Positions 54,855-64,000 of a DNA stretch of 64,000 nucleotides are shown in pieces. A program made the position numbers and the translations under genes. Source of the stretch: Micromonospora lutea. GTDB taxonomy: Bacteria; Actinomycetota; Actinomycetes; Mycobacteriales; Micromonosporaceae. How positions within the stretch are numbered: the first letter of the stretch is position 1; each line of letters starts with the position of its first letter. Below the pieces are notes generated by a model. That model was not told where the DNA came from. It made no database searches and saw only the letters and a program-made list of their open reading frames with translations. The stretch covers positions 62,001-126,000 of the forward strand of contig NZ_BOPB01000013.1 in the NCBI RefSeq assembly GCF_016863535.1, written 5' to 3'.

Positions 54855-55685
54855 ATGAGCGACGACCGCCAGGAGCCGACCGACGGGCAACCGGACGACC
54901 GGACCCGACAGATCCCGCCGGACGACCCGGACGAGACCGCGCCGCTGGGGCGTACCACCGAGGAGCCGGTGCGGGCGGCGGACGAGACCGCGCTGCTGGG
55001 GCGCGCTCCCGACGAGACCGCGCCGATGGACCGGGCAACCGGTGGGCCGGCGATGCCCGCCGATGCCACCGCGCCGCTGCCGCCGACCCAGCGTTCCGGG
55101 TCGGCGGCCTGGTCCGGGCGCGCGGAGGTGCCTTCGGTGCGGCCGGGAGCGGACCGGGAGCTGAGCGGTGGCGACTGGTACCCCGAGGAGCAGTCCGGCC
55201 GACCGTGGTGGCTACCGATCCTCTGGGGTGTCCTGCTGCTGCTCCTGCTCGCGCTGATCGGAGGCGGGTTCTGGCTGGCCCGTCAAGGGCTCGACGGCGG
55301 CGGGCCGTCAACGGAATCTCCCTCGCCGACCGCCCAGCCCTCACCGACCACGGCGTCGCCGTCACCGACCACGGCGTCCCCGTCCCCGTCACCACCACCG
55401 ACGACGAGTGCCGCCCCGGTCCAGGTGCCGATACCGCCGCTGGTCGGTCTGCCGGAAGCCGCCGCACGGGCCGCGCTGGACGGGCTCGACCTCGACTACC
55501 GGGTGGAGTACCGCCCGTCGGACCAGCCGCCCGGGACCGTCATCGCCACCGACCCGGAGGCCGGCGAACTGGCGGAGGCGGGCGACGAGGTGCGGCTGGT
55601 GGTGGCCGCGGCGAGTCCGAGCCCGTCGCCGCCGACGGATGAGCCGACCACCGAGCCGACCGTGGCGGTGAGCCCCACCGAGTGA
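54855..55685 (+). CDS. Single-PASTA membrane protein with repeated DETAPLGR motifs
   Basis: 276-residue protein. Cytoplasmic N-terminus (1-115) is acidic and carries a repeated motif: DETAPLGR, DETALLGR, DETAPMDR and a related ADATAPLPP. A transmembrane span WWLPILWGVLLLLLLALIGGGFWLA (about 116-140) follows, then a Ser/Pro/Thr linker and a PASTA domain (IPPLVGLPEAAARAALDGLDLDYRVEY, ending VIATDPEAGELAEAGDEVRLVV), and a Pro/Thr tail. Good GAAAGGA ribosome site. The repeated D/E-E-T motif suggests serine/threonine-kinase phospho-acceptor sites; inference. Confidence 0.83.
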   Translation: MSDDRQEPTDGQPDDRTRQIPPDDPDETAPLGRTTEEPVRAADETALLGRAPDETAPMDRATGGPAMPADATAPLPPTQRSGSAAWSGRAEVPSVRPGADRELSGGDWYPEEQSGRPWWLPILWGVLLLLLLALIGGGFWLARQGLDGGGPSTESPSPTAQPSPTTASPSPTTASPSPSPPPTTSAAPVQVPIPPLVGLPEAAARAALDGLDLDYRVEYRPSDQPPGTVIATDPEAGELAEAGDEVRLVVAAASPSPSPPTDEPTTEPTVAVSPTE

Positions 55686-55694
55686 TCGCCGGGG

Positions 55695-56093
55695 TCACCA
55701 CATGCGGCGTCTGGTGCCGACCAGCCCGAGACCGGCGAGGGAGATCGCCAGTCCGAACACCCCGGACCAGAACAGCGAGCGGCTGAGTTCCTCCCGGCTG
55801 TGATCACTCGTGGCCCGCGCCGGCGGGTCCTGCTCAGTCGGGTACGTGGGCTGCTCGGCGTCACCGTGGGCGTCCCACACCCCGCCGAACAGAGCGTCGG
55901 GCTCGACCGGTTCGCTCTCCACGACAGTGATCTCCGGGGCCGGTACGGGTTCAGCCAGCCGGGTGGCTGACAGGGCGGGATCGCGGCCCAGCACCACCAG
56001 GATGACGACGGCACCGAGAAGCGCCACGAGTCCGAAGGTGTAGGCGATACGGGACCGGTGTGGCTCCCGCGCGGACATATTGACCATGGCCAT
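55695..56093 (-). CDS. Small two-span membrane protein
   Basis: 132-residue protein with a hydrophobic segment near the N-terminus (TFGLVALLGAVVILVVLG, about 19-36) and one near the C-terminus (LFWSGVFGLAISLAGLGLVG), joined by an acidic, probably external loop (PAPEITVVESEPVEPDALFGG...). Convergent with the PASTA gene. ATGs at 56093, 56087 and 56078 are all possible starts. Unknown function. Confidence 0.6.
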   Translation of the reverse strand: MAMVNMSAREPHRSRIAYTFGLVALLGAVVILVVLGRDPALSATRLAEPVPAPEITVVESEPVEPDALFGGVWDAHGDAEQPTYPTEQDPPARATSDHSREELSRSLFWSGVFGLAISLAGLGLVGTRRRMW

Positions 56094-56214
56094 CCCAGGT
56101 TCGGGGTCCGGGAGGCGCGGGGTGGAGACGTGCCGGGGTGGGCATACCGATTCTATGACGGCGGCATGCCCCCCGAATCCTTTTCACCTGAACGCGGGTG
56201 GTGTCCGTGACGGC

Positions 56215-56502
56215 TCAGTGCACCCGAACCGGAGTCCGTACGGTGGGCCGGCGAGCCGACCGTACCGTGTGTGGACGCGGCTGCGGGGCGGCCTGGACCT
56301 GCCGCAACCCGGCCCGCTGGACGAAGATCGGGCGACGGTTGACCGCGTCCCCCGCAGCATTCAACTCGTAGCCTTCGAGCCAGAGCCAGCCGTCGTAGGT
56401 GGGGCGGTCGAGCACCCGGATCACCCGGAACAGGATGGGTCTGCGGAACTGGACACTCGCCTCGCGTGTCACGTGCAGTACGTCACCGGAGCGGGGAAGC
56501 AC
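56215..56502 (-). CDS. Hypothetical small beta-rich protein
   Basis: 95-residue protein MLPRSGDVLHVTREASVQFRRP... with a probable beta-barrel stretch: FRVIRVLDRPTYDGWLWLEGYELNAAGDAVNRRPIFVQ. The C-terminus is basic (QPRPHTVRSARRPTVRTPVRVH). AGGAGC precedes the ATG at 56502. It looks like the small genes often found beside actinobacterial XRE/DUF397 operons, here 567 bp away in divergent orientation. Function unknown. Confidence 0.65.
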   Translation of the reverse strand: MLPRSGDVLHVTREASVQFRRPILFRVIRVLDRPTYDGWLWLEGYELNAAGDAVNRRPIFVQRAGLRQVQAAPQPRPHTVRSARRPTVRTPVRVH

Positions 56503-57068
56503 ATTGGCTCCTGGAAGGGTCGGCCGGCGGGGAAGGGCCGGCGGAGGACGATGGGGGTTTGTTCGGCCCTGGCGTCGAGGTCGTGTCTCGGTGGCCGGGG
56601 TCGGTGGCGCGGTCCGTCGGGTGCGGAGTTGCTGGTGGCGTAACTCCAGCGGGATCGGTCGGCTGATCAGGAGGTGTCGCCGTGGCCGTCGCCGTCAGAG
56701 ATGGACATGCGGCTCCCAGTTCCGGGGGCCGTGCCGGCAGGTGACGACCGGGAGTGTCCGTGACCCGCTTCTCCACGGTCTTGATCACTCGCGGAGACGG
56801 ATCGGAGACGGTCAGTAACCCGGGTCATACGCACAGAGTGCATCAGGAGCGTGCGTCATGCAAGTTGCACGTCGACTTTTGCCGATACGTGAGCGGCTCG
56901 CGCGAAACGGCGCTTGAACGCGTCGGCCCCCGGGCGGCACACTGAGAGCCGGCTTCGCCGCCGCGGCCGGCCGAGGACCGGCACCATCCAAGCCGCGAAC
57001 CCTCGCCGGGGAGGATCGCGCCGTGGGCGAGTGGTGAGAGCGGCGCGTCGAAGCGGAGAGGTGACACG
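56503..57068. promoter_or_regulatory. Divergent control region of the XRE/DUF397 operon
   Basis: 566 bp without a convincing gene. Notable is the palindrome TGCAAGTTGCA at 56859-56869 (in CATGCAAGTTGCACG), about 200 bp before the XRE start. From 57,020 to 57,068 the sequence is a purine-rich leader (GAGAGGTGACACG) with a ribosome site. The region also contains a short A+T-richer piece near 56,870-56,890. The palindrome is a candidate operator of the downstream XRE regulator. Confidence 0.5.
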
Positions 57069-57944
57069 GTGAGCGAGCGGCGCAGCCCGACCATCCGGCG
57101 GCGCCGGCTCGGCGCGGAGTTGCGCCGACAGCGCGAGGCCGCCGGCATCACCATCGAGGCCGTGGCGGAGCAGCTGGAGTGCTCGGCCTCCAAGGTGTCG
57201 CGCATCGAGACGGGCCACACCACCGCGACTCCCCGGGACGTGCGGGACATGCTCCGGATCTACGGGGTGGTCGGTGCCGAGAGCGACGAGCTGGTGCAGA
57301 TCGCCCGTGAGGCTCGGCAGAAGGGCTGGTGGCACCCCTACAGCACGGTGCTGGTCGGGGCGTACGTCGGTCTGGAGGCGGCGGCGAGTTCCATTCGCGC
57401 GTACGAGCAGCAGGTGGTGCCAGGACTGCTGGAGACCGAGGACTACGCCAGCGCGATGATCCGTGCGGCCCGCCCCGATTTCAGCGCTGATCAGGTGCAG
57501 CAACGGGTGCGTGTCCGACTCGGCCGTCAGTCGTTGTTGACCCAGGATGATCCGGTCGATCTGTGGGTGGTGCTCGATGAGGCGGTGTTGAGCCGTCCGG
57601 TGGGCGGGGACACGGTCATGCGTGACCAGCTTCTGCGGTTGGTGGAGGTGGCCCAGCTGCCGAACGTGACGCTTCAGGTCCTGCCGTTCGAGGTGGGGGC
57701 GCACGCCGGCATGGACGGCACCTTCACGATCCTCAGCTTCCCCGAACCCGGTGATCCGGATGTCGTGTACGCGGAGAACGCCACGGGTGGGCTCTTCCTG
57801 GAGAAGAGCGACGAACTACAGAAGTACAGCTTCATCTTCGATCACATTCGAGCAGCGGCCAAGCGTCCGGAGGAGTCCGTCGAGTACATCGCGAGACTGG
57901 CAGAGGAGCCGTTGTGGAAGTGGCGACGCAAGGATTCTCCGTGA
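57069..57944 (+). CDS. XRE-family regulator with DUF5753 domain
   Basis: 291-residue regulator. HTH: AELRRQREAAGITIEAVAEQLECSASKVSRIETGHTTATPRDVRDML (shown as GITIEAVAEQLECSASKVSR). The DUF5753 part contains YEQQVVPGLLETEDYASAMI and VTLQVLPFEVGAHAGMDGTFTIL. GTG start with GAGAGGTG upstream. Its TGA overlaps the GTG of the DUF397 gene by 3-4 bp, a typical coupled regulator/partner operon. The paralogue at 31474 has a different N-terminus. Confidence 0.9.
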   Translation: MSERRSPTIRRRRLGAELRRQREAAGITIEAVAEQLECSASKVSRIETGHTTATPRDVRDMLRIYGVVGAESDELVQIAREARQKGWWHPYSTVLVGAYVGLEAAASSIRAYEQQVVPGLLETEDYASAMIRAARPDFSADQVQQRVRVRLGRQSLLTQDDPVDLWVVLDEAVLSRPVGGDTVMRDQLLRLVEVAQLPNVTLQVLPFEVGAHAGMDGTFTILSFPEPGDPDVVYAENATGGLFLEKSDELQKYSFIFDHIRAAAKRPEESVEYIARLAEEPLWKWRRKDSP

Positions 57945-58141
57945 ACCTGACGCAGGCGACATGGTTCAAGAGCTCGAAGAGCGGGCCGAACTGTGACAAC
58001 TGCGTCGAGGTGGCGTTTGTGACCGGGGCGGTCGGCGTCCGGGACTCGAAGGACAAGGCCGGACCGGCCCTGGTCTTCGCACCGGGTGACTGGCACGCTT
58101 TCGTCGCCAGCACCAGGGACGGCGCGTTCCCCCGGGCCTGA
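57941..58141 (+). CDS. DUF397 protein
   Basis: 66-residue DUF397 protein: LTQATWFKSSKSGPNCDNCVEVAF, VGVRDSKD and FAPGDWHAFVAST. GTG at 57941 overlaps the XRE stop (GTGA), with AAGGA 7 bp before. Unlike the 31301 copy it has three cysteine-like positions in SGPNCDNCVEV. Probably the binding partner of the regulator upstream. A strong hairpin follows. Confidence 0.9.
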   Translation: MNLTQATWFKSSKSGPNCDNCVEVAFVTGAVGVRDSKDKAGPALVFAPGDWHAFVASTRDGAFPRA

Positions 58142-58160
58142 CGTCCGGGGACGGTACGAC

Positions 58161-58195
58161 GGATCCCCGTTCGGCCACTGGCCGAACGGGGATCC
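58161..58195 (+). terminator. Terminator of the XRE/DUF397 operon
   Basis: Perfect 17-bp inverted repeat GGATCCCCGTTCGGCCA (58161-58177) and TGGCCGAACGGGGATCC (58179-58195), one base between the arms, so the effective loop is a few bases. It begins 20 bp after the stop. Confidence 0.85.
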
Positions 58196-58344
58196 TGCTG
58201 TCGTGACCGGTTTCGGCAGGTGAGCATCGACGCCTGCACGCCGGCTGCCGTCGCCACATCGTGGCCGTGTCGTTGTACCTCTCGGTACGCGCTGGTCGAC
58301 ATCCCCCCGGCAGGGCGGGTAACCGAGCGAGGCAGGCGAGACGG

Positions 58345-58740
58345 ATGACGAGTATCGGGTCGGAGAACCTCACCAACGGACCGGGTAAACCGGAACGGTT
58401 CGGCGGCAAGTATCGCGGAGCCCGGCGGGACACCGTACTGACCGAGGTGGTGTCGGCGGAGACCGAGCACCCGGGTCGGGAAACCACGGCGGCGGAGTCG
58501 TCGTCGCTCACCCTGCCGTCGCTGGACCCGAATCCGCTCACCGAGCCGTCCTTCCCGGCCGCCGGCTGGTCGACCGTGGACGACGGTTCCCTCGTGGACC
58601 ATCCGCTGCTTCGTGGCCTGTTGATGGAGTTGCCACCGAAGGGCAGTGTGCCGCCGCCCGAGTGGCTCGACCGCTGGTTCGAGGCGACCCGGGCGATCCT
58701 GGAACTGCTATATGTGCAAGGCACCGGCCGGACGCGATGA
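58345..58740 (+). CDS. Hypothetical protein
   Basis: 131-residue protein with a Gly/Asn/Ser-rich start (MTSIGSENLTNGPGKPERFGG), an acidic Ser/Thr middle, and a conserved-looking end (WSTVDDGSLVDHPLLRGLLMELPPKGSVPPPEWLDRWFEATRAILELLYV, cited as HPLLRGLLMELPPKG and EWLDRWFEATRAIL). No signal or membrane span. ATG chosen at 58345 after AGGCGAG. Convergent with and overlapping the next gene's end by 33 bp. Confidence 0.6.
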   Translation: MTSIGSENLTNGPGKPERFGGKYRGARRDTVLTEVVSAETEHPGRETTAAESSSLTLPSLDPNPLTEPSFPAAGWSTVDDGSLVDHPLLRGLLMELPPKGSVPPPEWLDRWFEATRAILELLYVQGTGRTR

Positions 58741-59313
58741 GGACACCCGCTGGGGCATGGCCCGCTCGGCGAGCCGATTGTGACGCAACGCGTGGCGTAC
58801 GCCGATCGCCGCGACGGCCAGCGCCGCGACGGTGATCGCCGGCCCGGTTGCCGAGGGCCCGAGGAGTTGGCCGACGCCGCTCGCGCCGACCACGGTCGGC
58901 AGCAGTGCCAACCCGGTGACCTGTAACGGCAGTCCCAGCAGCGGGTGTGCGGCGGCGGCGCGTAGACCGTGCGGGGCGGGTGTTCCGGAGGTGACGGCCA
59001 GTGCGCCCGCTCCGGCCCACAGTCGCCGCAGCCGGCGCACCGTGCAGACCGCCACCAGCAGGGCGGGAAGGGCGGCGAGCACCAGCCCGTCGGCGGCTCG
59101 ATCTGCCAGGGTTGGCCCGGCAGTGGCCAGACCGGCGATCGGCAGAGCCACCAGCAGACCGAGCCCGGTCAGCGTCAGTGCGAGTAACCAGCCGGTGTGC
59201 TGGCGCAGCTCGCGAGCGTGCTTCAGGCGGGGTAGCCCGTCCGCGACACAACCAGCGGCCCACCAGACGGCGGCGACCGGAAGCAGGAGGGCGAGATGGC
59301 TCTGCATGCCCAT
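58708..59313 (-). CDS. Hypothetical polytopic membrane protein
   Basis: 201-residue protein with about five hydrophobic spans (HLALLLPVAAVWWAAGCVA; WLLALTLTGLGLLVALPIAGL; GLVLAALPALLVAVCTV; GLPLQVTGLALLPTVVG; AITVAALAVAAIGV). The cytoplasmic ends are basic, with HARELRQHTG between spans 1 and 2. No family recognised. ATG 59313. Divergent from the subtilase gene. Confidence 0.65.
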   Translation of the reverse strand: MGMQSHLALLLPVAAVWWAAGCVADGLPRLKHARELRQHTGWLLALTLTGLGLLVALPIAGLATAGPTLADRAADGLVLAALPALLVAVCTVRRLRRLWAGAGALAVTSGTPAPHGLRAAAAHPLLGLPLQVTGLALLPTVVGASGVGQLLGPSATGPAITVAALAVAAIGVRHALRHNRLAERAMPQRVSSSRPAGALHI

Positions 59314-59528
59314 CAGCCTTGCCCGATTTCCGGCTCGCCGAATCCGGGCCCACCCCCCGTTCGTCCCGTACCCCGTCCCCGTAGGGGAACCATCTCGTCG
59401 ATGTTATGAGGGATCCGACATGTTTAACTGTCCGCACGCGTCCAACTACCCTCACCTTGATCGGCATTCATCGATCAATCTGTCACGAGCAGATGGACGG
59501 TCGACGCCGATCGGAGGGAGGTAGGAAG

Positions 59529-61403
<1,875 letters not shown>

Positions 61404-61417
61404 CGTCCGGACAGCGA

Positions 61418-61454
61418 ACGAGCGGGCCTCGGCGTAGCGCCGGGGCCCGCTCGT
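61418..61454. terminator. Shared terminator between subtilase and glycosyltransferase
   Basis: Inverted repeat ACGAGCGGGCCTCGGCG (61418-61434) and GCCGGGGCCCGCTCGT (61439-61454), with a 4-nt loop and one bulge or mismatch. It lies between convergent genes and can serve both. Confidence 0.8.
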
Positions 61455-61463
61455 CGTGTCGGG

Positions 61464-62261
61464 TCAGACCGCGAACCCGGTCGGCCGTTCGGTGGCCGGC
61501 GCGGGCGGCCGGGCCTTCCACAGCCCGGTCTTCTGGGCGAAGAGGCGACCCAGGTACGCGGGGTTCAGGATCACGTAGCGCCGCCACAGTCGCTTGGGTT
61601 CCAGGCCGAGGCGCCAGAACCACTCCAACCCGGCGCGCTGCATCCACGGCGGCGGCTGGCGCAGCAGCCCCGCGTGGTAGTCGAAGGCCGCGCCGACGGC
61701 CATCATCGGCATGTCCAGCAGCGGGCGCATCGCGTACGTGAAGATCTCCTGCCGGGGACAGCCGAGCCCGACCAGGACCAGCCGGGCGCCGCTCGCCTTG
61801 ATCCGCTCGGCGATGTCGCGGTCCTCGCCCGGCTGCACGCCGCGGAACTTGGACGCCTCCACCCCCGCGATCTTCAGGGCCGGGAACATCCGCTCCAGCG
61901 CCGGGATCAGCCGGGCGAGCGTCTCATCGGTCGAGCCGTACAGGTAGACCGGAAGCCCCTCGTCGGCGAAGCGGGAGAGCACGTGCAGGGTCAGCGTCGG
62001 ACCGTAGACCCGATCGGAGAGGCCGGCACCGTGCAGCAGGTTCAGTGCCCAGCGCACCGGCTGACCGTCCGGGGTGACCACGTCGAAGGAGTTGAGCCGG
62101 GCGTTGTGTGCCGGGTCCAGCACGCCGGTCATCACACCGTGCACGGCCAGCGCGGTCAGCGCCAGCGGCCGGCGTTCCTGGGCGGCGGCCACGACCTGTT
62201 CGGTGGCCTCGGCGTAGGTGGTCGCGTCGACCAGCACGCCGAGCACGTTCTTCTTGGTCAT
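61464..62261 (-). CDS. WecG/TagA/CpsF-family glycosyltransferase
   Basis: 265-residue N-acetylmannosaminuronosyl/N-acetylmannosaminyl-type transferase fold that adds a sugar to a lipid-linked intermediate. Motifs: [127 protein letters not shown] at 62261 overlaps the epimerase stop by 4 bp, so both are coupled. Suggests surface polysaccharide or cell-wall glycopolymer synthesis. Confidence 0.92.
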   Translation of the reverse strand: MTKKNVLGVLVDATTYAEATEQVVAAAQERRPLALTALAVHGVMTGVLDPAHNARLNSFDVVTPDGQPVRWALNLLHGAGLSDRVYGPTLTLHVLSRFADEGLPVYLYGSTDETLARLIPALERMFPALKIAGVEASKFRGVQPGEDRDIAERIKASGARLVLVGLGCPRQEIFTYAMRPLLDMPMMAVGAAFDYHAGLLRQPPPWMQRAGLEWFWRLGLEPKRLWRRYVILNPAYLGRLFAQKTGLWKARPPAPATERPTGFAV

Positions 62262-63331
62262 GCTCCCGGTACCCACTTGTCCACGTTGGCCTCGTAGATT
62301 TCTCGCATGATCATCGGTACGTCGTACACCTGCTTCCAGTCCGGGTAGTCGGCCTGGAACGCCTCGTTGGAGCCGATCCACCACTTGTGGTCGCCGATCC
62401 GGTTGGCCGCGACGTATTCAGTGATCATTTCCTGGCCGGTGATCTGCTCGGCCAGGGTGAACGCCTCCCGGTTGGAGGTGTTCGAGTGCCGGCCGCCGCC
62501 GAGGTTGTAGACGGCGGCCGAGCGGGGATTGCGGAAGAACGCCTCGAACGCGGAGACCACGTCCGAGCTGTGGATCGCGTCGCGGACCTGCTTGCCCTGG
62601 TAGCCGAAGATCTTGTAGGTGCGGCGCTCCATGTTCGCCCGCATCACGTAACCGAGGAAGCCGTGCAACTCGGTCGCCGAGTGCGCCGGGCCGGTCAACG
62701 TCCCGCCCCGGAAGCAGGCCGTCTTCATGCCGAAGTAGCGGCCGTACTCCTGCACCATGATGTCCGCCGCGACCTTCGAGGCACCGAAGATCGAGTGCAG
62801 ACAGGCGTCGATCGACATGTCCTCGCGGATGCCCTGCTCGTACGGGTGGCCGGACTCGATCTCCCAACGGGTCTCCAGCTCCACCAGGGGCAGGCTGTTC
62901 GGCCGGTCGCCGTACACCTTGTTGGTGGAGCAGTGGATGACCGGGGCGTCGATGCAGTGCTCCCGGACGCTCTGCAGGACGTTGAGGGTGCCGGCGGCGT
63001 TCACGTCGAAGTCGGTGAAGGGATCGCGTACCGCCCAGTCGTGCGAGGGCTGCGCGGCAGTGTGGATCACCACAGCAACGTCCCGGCCGTACCGTCCGAA
63101 CAGCGCACCGAGCGCCGCCCGGTCCCGGATGTCGATGCTGTGGTGGGAGTACGCGTCACCCAGCTCGTCGGTCAACCGGCGGACGTTCCACGCGGTGGAC
63201 GCCTCCTCGCCGAAGAACTCCTGCCGCATGTCGTTGTCGATACCGACCACGTCGAGACCGATGCCGGCGAAGTGCCGGACCGCCTCGGAGCCGATCAGAC
63301 CACCCGACCCGGTCACGAATGCGACACTCAC
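62258..63331 (-). CDS. NAD-dependent nucleotide-sugar epimerase/dehydratase (CDP-paratose-2-epimerase-like)
   Basis: 357-residue extended SDR. NAD loop [30 protein letters not shown] typical of CDP-paratose 2-epimerase relatives, and [11 protein letters not shown]. The catalytic-motif region is IF182-GASK186-VAAD: the usual Tyr of YxxxK is Phe here. Also [18 protein letters not shown] and [16 protein letters not shown] at 63331 follows AGGAG. Precedes and overlaps the glycosyltransferase, so the pair probably makes and transfers a modified sugar. The exact reaction is uncertain given the missing Tyr. Confidence 0.88.
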   Translation of the reverse strand: MSVAFVTGSGGLIGSEAVRHFAGIGLDVVGIDNDMRQEFFGEEASTAWNVRRLTDELGDAYSHHSIDIRDRAALGALFGRYGRDVAVVIHTAAQPSHDWAVRDPFTDFDVNAAGTLNVLQSVREHCIDAPVIHCSTNKVYGDRPNSLPLVELETRWEIESGHPYEQGIREDMSIDACLHSIFGASKVAADIMVQEYGRYFGMKTACFRGGTLTGPAHSATELHGFLGYVMRANMERRTYKIFGYQGKQVRDAIHSSDVVSAFEAFFRNPRSAAVYNLGGGRHSNTSNREAFTLAEQITGQEMITEYVAANRIGDHKWWIGSNEAFQADYPDWKQVYDVPMIMREIYEANVDKWVPGA

Positions 63332-63404
63332 ATGCCACTCCTGGTGCGTCGGAGGCAGAAACCATCGGAGCATAGCGTGACGTTCGGTACGCCCCCATAC
63401 GGAG

Positions 63405-63432
63405 CGAGGGCCCCGCATTAGCGGAGCCCTCG
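63405..63432 (-). terminator. Terminator of tRNA-Leu
   Basis: Stem CGAGGGCCCCGC (63405-63416) and GCGGAGCCCTCG (63421-63432), one mismatch, ATTA loop, directly downstream of the tRNA on the minus strand. Confidence 0.7.
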
Positions 63433-63436
63433 GCTG

Positions 63437-63522
63437 TGGTGGGGAAGGGGGGAGTTGAACCCCCACGTCCTTTCGGACACACGGACCTGAACCGTGCGCG
63501 TCTGCCATTCCGCCACTTCCCC
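63437..63522 (-). tRNA. tRNA-Leu (CAG anticodon)
   Basis: Read on the minus strand: acceptor GGGGAAG pairs with CTTCCCC, a long variable arm (TGTCCGAAAGGACG region) as in type II tRNAs, anticodon loop TTCAGGT with CAG at 63487-63489, T-arm GGGGGTTCAACTCCCCC and an encoded ACCA 3' end. 86 nt with CCA. Confidence 0.95.
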
Positions 63523-63772
63523 GTGGCTTGACCTCGGTCGAACGCGACCTGCACCGGGCTTCGCCGGCGGGCCTCGGCCATATTACGTGACCTTGGTCTG
63601 TTGCCACGAATGGCTTTCGCTGCTCGCAGCGGTTACCGTTCGTGGCGGACGAAAGAGTAGCACGACAATCAGGGGCCGTCCGAACGGGCCGTGGCCTGCC
63701 GGCCGAGCGGCGTGTGAGCTGCGTGCGCTCTGGACGGATACCATCATGTCCTCGGGACCCGAGGAGGAGCCG

Positions 63773-64000
63773 GTGAGCGTGCTGCAACGCTTCGAGAAGC
63801 GTCTGGAAGGCCTGGTCGAAGGGGCTTTCGCCAAGGTCTTCAAAGGGGTGGTCCACCCCGTGGAGATCCTCAACGCCATGCAGCGGGAGGCCGAAGCACA
63901 CAAGGCCATCCTGGCTGGTGGGCGCACGTTGGTGCCCAACCGCTACGTGATCGATCTCTCGCCGTACGACCATAGTCGGCTGGCGCCGTACGCCGCCGCG
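63773..64000 (+). CDS. fhaA: FHA-domain protein FhaA, N-terminal part (cut by window end)
   Basis: First 76 residues: [21 protein letters not shown]..., the DUF3662/FhaA N-terminal domain ([25 protein letters not shown] and [24 protein letters not shown], cited as [15 protein letters not shown] and [12 protein letters not shown]). GTG start after the strong GAGGAGGAG; an in-frame ATG at 63746 is less likely. FhaA binds phosphorylated cell-wall regulators; in actinobacteria it opens the fhaA-fhaB-pstP-rodA-pbpA-pknAB region, which would lie right of the window. The FHA domain is beyond the edge. The 63,523-63,772 stretch holds its promoter and an imperfect inverted repeat (63603-63646). Confidence 0.93.
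   Translation, partial: MSVLQRFEKRLEGLVEGAFAKVFKGVVHPVEILNAMQREAEAHKAILAGGRTLVPNRYVIDLSPYDHSRLAPYAAA

Noticed and set aside
62276..62284. DnaA-box-like TTGTCCACG inside the epimerase gene
   Set aside because: Single near-match within coding sequence far from oriC; expected by chance in this composition.
63603..63646. Inverted repeat GCCACGAA...TTCGTGGC
   Set aside because: Only 8-bp arms with a 28-bp loop, upstream of fhaA and tRNA-Leu; not enough to call a terminator or operator.

Overview
The window is high-GC actinobacterial chromosome (about 70% GC by eye) lying at the replication origin. The order oriC, dnaN, gnd, recF, DciA/DUF721, gyrB, gyrA, DUF3566 protein, tRNA-Ile, DLW-39-like protein, tRNA-Ala, together with the LPxTG, XRE-DUF397 and fhaA loci, is what I expect from Micromonosporaceae (Micromonospora or a close relative). 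This assignment rests on gene order and protein style; no database search was possible.

Region 1 (1-12,957) is the replication and topology core. The right part of oriC with many DnaA-box-like 9-mers leads into dnaN, gnd, recF and a DciA-type gene, then gyrB and gyrA. gyrA carries a 420-residue in-frame intein exactly at the active-site tyrosine, and its homing-endonuclease domain has lost one catalytic acid. A second small DnaA-box cluster sits between gyrB and gyrA.

Region 2 (13,042-28,091) is mixed. A lower-GC pair follows tRNA-Ala: a lipoprotein with a nuclease-like core and a partner with an internal duplication. After it come a threonylcarbamoyl-AMP synthase, a giant P-type ATPase, small membrane proteins, a near-consensus parS site, a DsbA-like protein, SufE, a CBS protein, proS, and a two-component system divergent from a membrane protein.

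Region 3 (28,233-36,004) is accessory. It holds an MmeI-like single-chain restriction-modification enzyme with a small gene 2 bp upstream, an XRE/DUF397 pair, an LPVTG wall-anchored protein, a SUMF1-domain protein and an SGNH hydrolase.

Region 4 (36,091-46,575) is metabolic. It has a rhodanese, a TetR/FAD-monooxygenase divergent pair with a clear palindromic operator, and a leucine or branched acyl-CoA catabolic cluster (TetR, biotin carboxylase, HMG-CoA lyase, carboxyltransferase, acyl-CoA dehydrogenase) interrupted by an opposing lysA-like gene. Three copies of a covarying hairpin (GATCATGAGGTT...AACCTCATGATC) and two copies of a GGGGCCC-type dispersed repeat lie in regions 2 to 4.

Region 5 (46,767-64,000) has a STAND regulator, a MarR/YceI divergent pair, a GCS2-family ligase, two PASTA membrane proteins, an XRE/DUF397 operon, a secreted subtilase with a P-domain, a WecG/TagA-type glycosyltransferase coupled to a nucleotide-sugar epimerase, tRNA-Leu and the beginning of fhaA.
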